8,736 bases of DNA, taken from assembly GCA_021781285.1 (NCBI GenBank), contig JAJXXD010000056.1:1-8736 (forward strand), written 5' to 3'. This document shows positions 6,586 through 8,736 of this stretch, piece by piece; the first letter of the stretch is position 1; each line of letters opens with the position of its first letter. This DNA is from a bacterium (GTDB lineage: Bacteria > SZUA-79 > Acidulodesulfobacterales > Acidulodesulfobacteraceae). The notes under the pieces are model-generated. The model saw nothing but the letters and a program-made list of their open reading frames with translations, ran no database searches and was not told the origin of the DNA. Position numbers and translations under genes: made by a program.

Positions 6586-7813
6586 GTCTTACGCCTTCCG
6601 CAGGGTCTATTTTACCGGCTTTATAAGACGGGTAAAGCGTGGCTATAAAACTCAAAAAAAGAGCCGACGACCCTATTGCGATAAACTCGCCTGCGGTCAT
6701 TCTTACCGGCAGAGTAGTTATATAGTAAACCGAAGACGGAAGACTTATTATATGATATGTTTTTTCTAAATAACAGATTAAAAAGCCGGATAAAAGTCCG
6801 AGGGAAGTACCTATTGCGCCGATTATAATGCCCTGCGCTATAAAAATAATCATTATATCTTTAGAACTTGCGCCTATAGATTTTAATATGGCTATGTCCT
6901 TTCTCTTTTCCATAACCACCATTATAAGAGTCGAAATGATATTAAACGCCGCCACCAGCACGATAAGCGATAAAATTACGAACATCGTAAGTTTCTCCAA
7001 TTTTATCGCGGAAAATAAATTTTTGTTAAGCTCTTCCCAGCTTAAAGCATAATAAGAAGACGAGGTCTTATTTCCGTTTAGTTTATCGGCTATCTTCCTT
7101 GCAAAACTGTTTGCAGAGCTTAGATTGTCGAGTTTAATCTCGATGCCGGTAACCGAATTCACGGGTAAACCCAGAAACGTCTGCGCATTTTTAAGGGAAA
7201 CAAAGGAAAGGGTCGAGTCGTAATTATACATTCCGCTGTTTATAATGCCGCAAACGATAAATCTTTCCGTTTTAGGCATAACCCCAAATGGGGTAATTTC
7301 CCCATCCGGAGAAATTATAGTCACCCTGTCGCCTACGGAAACCCCGAGATTTTGCGCTAAAACCTTTCCCAGAACAATTTCGTTTTTCTTTTTATTATCT
7401 AACCCCGATAAATTTCCCTTAATAAGATATTTCTTAAGGTCGGTAACCTTTTCCTCCGTTTTTATATCTATTCCCCTCAAAACGCTTCCGGTCGAAGTAG
7501 ATGCGGAAGATATCATTATATCTGTATATATAAAAGGTGCGATATTCTTTACGCCTTTGACGGATGATATTTTTTTAGCGGCTTTTTTGTAATTATTCAC
7601 GAAACCGTTATAATTTAAAACTATAATCTGCGACTCTATTCCTATAACCCTTTTTTCTAAAGTGCGGTCAAAGCCGCTCATAACCGATATAACGACGATA
7701 AGCGCCATTACGCCTATCATTATTCCCGTTACCGATATAAGACTCAATAACGATATAAATGAATTATTTTTAGGCTTTAAATAATGAAGGGCGATTTTAG
7801 TATGAAAATTCAT
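6578..7813 (-). CDS. lolC: LolC/LolE-family permease of the lipoprotein-releasing ABC transporter (LolC-like hook present)
   Basis: This 411-residue inner-membrane protein works with LolD to release lipoproteins to the carrier LolA. It has the four-helix type VII ABC topology: TM1 about 19-46 (SLISVTGIMIGVMALIVVIS), a large periplasmic domain about 47-272, then TM2 about 273-301, TM3 about 319-349 and TM4 about 373-395. MEKRKDIAILKSIGAS (301-316) is the conserved cytoplasmic coupling segment, and the C-terminus YPSYKAGKIDPAEGVRHE is typical of LolC/E. In the periplasmic domain, ITPFGVMPKTERF (173-185) matches E. coli LolC FTPMGRIPSQRNF, the LolA-binding hook. Only one permease gene is present, so the complex may use two copies of it (as in LolF systems), unless a second gene lies elsewhere. 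It starts 15 bases after lysS behind a weak CGGGA and overlaps lolD by 8 bases. The family is certain; the C, E or F label is less so. Confidence 0.92.
   Translation of the reverse strand: MNFHTKIALHYLKPKNNSFISLLSLISVTGIMIGVMALIVVISVMSGFDRTLEKRVIGIESQIIVLNYNGFVNNYKKAAKKISSVKGVKNIAPFIYTDIMISSASTSTGSVLRGIDIKTEEKVTDLKKYLIKGNLSGLDNKKKNEIVLGKVLAQNLGVSVGDRVTIISPDGEITPFGVMPKTERFIVCGIINSGMYNYDSTLSFVSLKNAQTFLGLPVNSVTGIEIKLDNLSSANSFARKIADKLNGNKTSSSYYALSWEELNKNLFSAIKLEKLTMFVILSLIVLVAAFNIISTLIMVVMEKRKDIAILKSIGASSKDIMIIFIAQGIIIGAIGTSLGLLSGFLICYLEKTYHIISLPSSVYYITTLPVRMTAGEFIAIGSSALFLSFIATLYPSYKAGKIDPAEGVRHE
6594..6599 (-). promoter_or_regulatory. Ribosome binding site of lolD inside the permease gene
   Basis: GGAAGG lies 8 bases before the lolD ATG at 6585, within the last codons of the upstream permease gene. 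It supports the overlapping start over the internal ATG at 6573. Confidence 0.6.
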
Positions 7814-7828
7814 ATCCCGATATTTTAT

Positions 7829-8736
7829 CTATTTCAAAGGTTTAAGCAAAGGAAATAATATTACGTCCCTGATCGAGTGGGAATTCGTCATAAGCATTAC
7901 AACCCTGTCTATGCCTATACCGCATCCTGCGGTAGGAGGAAGCCCCTGCTTCAGAGCTTCGATATAATCGTCGTCCATCTCTACGGGCAATCCTTCTTTT
8001 GCCTTTGCCTCAACCTGCAATTTAAAACGCTCTTCCTGATCCAGCGGGTCGTTAAGTTCGGAAAATGCATTACCTATCTCTCTACCGGCTATGAACAGTT
8101 CAAATCTGTCCACGACCGATCCGTCGCGGTCGTTTCTTCTTGCAAGCGGAGAGCTTTCCACCGGATAATCGGTCACGAAAGTCGGATTTATAAGTTTCGG
8201 CTCTACGGTTTCGTCAAATAATAAAGTCAATAATTCTCCAAGGCTGTCAGTCCTGCTTATACCGGTAGTGTTCCTCGCTCTCAGAATATCGTAAACCTTA
8301 TCTGCGGAATCTATTTCATCCGGATTAAAACCGCCTACCGCGCATAAGCTTTCCTTTAATTTTATCCTTTTAAAAGGCGGCTTGAAATTCAGTTTTTCGG
8401 CGCCGTATTCTATTTCGAAAGAACCGCAAATGCGGACTGCCAACTCCGAGAGCATTTTCTCGACAAAATCCATTAAATATTCGTATGTCGAATATGCCAT
8501 ATAAAATTCAAGCATGGTAAACTCGGGATTATGTTTGACGGATATGCCTTCGTTTCTAAAATTTCTTCCGATTTCATAAACCCTGTCGAACCCGCCCACT
8601 ACTAATCTTTTTAAATACAATTCCGGCGCAATCCTCATATAAAGCTCCAAATTAAGAGCGTTATGGTGAGTCTTAAAAGGCCTTGCCGTTGCGCCTCCGG
8701 GATTAGCCTGCATAACCGGGGTTTCGACCTCCAAGA
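7829..8736 (-). CDS. lysS: LysS, class II lysyl-tRNA synthetase, C-terminal part cut by the window edge
   Basis: The last 302 residues are visible, out of roughly 500 in full-length bacterial LysS. The enzyme charges tRNA-Lys with lysine using ATP in the cytoplasm. The fragment begins in motif 1 (EVETPVMQANPGGATARPF) and includes APELYLKRLVVGGFDRVYEI, motif 2 around FRNEGISVKHNPEFTMLEF, and motif 3 GCGIGIDRVVMLMTN, then ends with the typical IRDVILFPLLKPLK. The TTG at 8734-8732 is an internal leucine codon and not a start: homologues read LEVETP here and the frame is open to the edge. The missing part, to the right, would hold the tRNA anticodon-binding OB-fold and the start codon. Its stop is 15 bases before the permease gene, so lysS is probably the promoter-proximal member of the same transcript. 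The catalytic core looks intact. Confidence 0.97.
   Translation of the reverse strand, partial: LEVETPVMQANPGGATARPFKTHHNALNLELYMRIAPELYLKRLVVGGFDRVYEIGRNFRNEGISVKHNPEFTMLEFYMAYSTYEYLMDFVEKMLSELAVRICGSFEIEYGAEKLNFKPPFKRIKLKESLCAVGGFNPDEIDSADKVYDILRARNTTGISRTDSLGELLTLLFDETVEPKLINPTFVTDYPVESSPLARRNDRDGSVVDRFELFIAGREIGNAFSELNDPLDQEERFKLQVEAKAKEGLPVEMDDDYIEALKQGLPPTAGCGIGIDRVVMLMTNSHSIRDVILFPLLKPLK

Noticed and set aside
7282..7304. GGGG/CCCC/GGGG tracts that could form alternative hairpins
   Set aside because: They fall in codons for the conserved permease hook region (GEITPFGV). No regulatory setting is evident and the short stems are likely by chance.
8112..8133. Hairpin with perfect 7-base arms ACGACCG/CGGTCGT
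   Set aside because: It lies inside the conserved LysS coding sequence, has no U-tract, and the arms are explained by the Asp, Arg and Val codons there.
8732..8734. TTG as a start codon for a 301-residue LysS-like protein
   Set aside because: The frame is open to the window edge and homologues have Leu in the same motif 1 context (LEVETP), so it is an internal codon of a truncated view.

Overview
The window is a compact, single-strand block of nine genes, all transcribed right to left (minus strand). Gaps are at most 45 bases and several genes overlap, so it reads as one envelope-biogenesis operon. Every complete gene belongs to a known family. In transcription order the genes are lysS (C-terminal part, entering from the right edge), a LolC/LolE-family permease, lolD, bamA, skp/ompH, lpxD, fabZ, lpxA and the first 53 codons of lpxI (leaving at the left edge). 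No RNA gene, mobile element, CRISPR array, convincing terminator or internal promoter is visible.

The organism is a Gram-negative, LPS-making bacterium. From memory, the order lysS-lolCE-lolD-bamA-ompH-lpxD-fabZ-lpxA-lpxI, and the use of LpxI rather than LpxH, fit deltaproteobacterial-type lineages (Desulfobacterota and relatives). The DNA is AT-rich, with many ATA and AAA codons. The periplasmic part of BamA is extremely lysine-rich, whereas the cytoplasmic LpxA is near neutral. This hints at an unusual periplasm, possibly that of an acidophile, but that is only inference.

The genes form one pathway. FabZ and the two acyltransferases LpxA and LpxD share the (3R)-hydroxyacyl-ACP pool and, with LpxI, carry out early lipid A synthesis in the cytoplasm. 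The LolC/E-LolD ABC transporter releases lipoproteins from the inner membrane towards the outer membrane. Skp chaperones unfolded outer-membrane proteins and BamA inserts them. LysS is a housekeeping neighbour at the promoter-proximal side. The promoter is probably upstream of lysS, outside the window.

Nothing here looks like a new defence or mobile system. The points worth a second look are in BamA: an N-terminal extra domain, extreme positive charge, a degenerate loop-6 motif and a non-canonical C-terminus. Also notable are predicted long-chain acyl selectivity in LpxA and LpxD, a single LolC/E subunit that carries the LolC hook signature, and the choice of start codon for fabZ.
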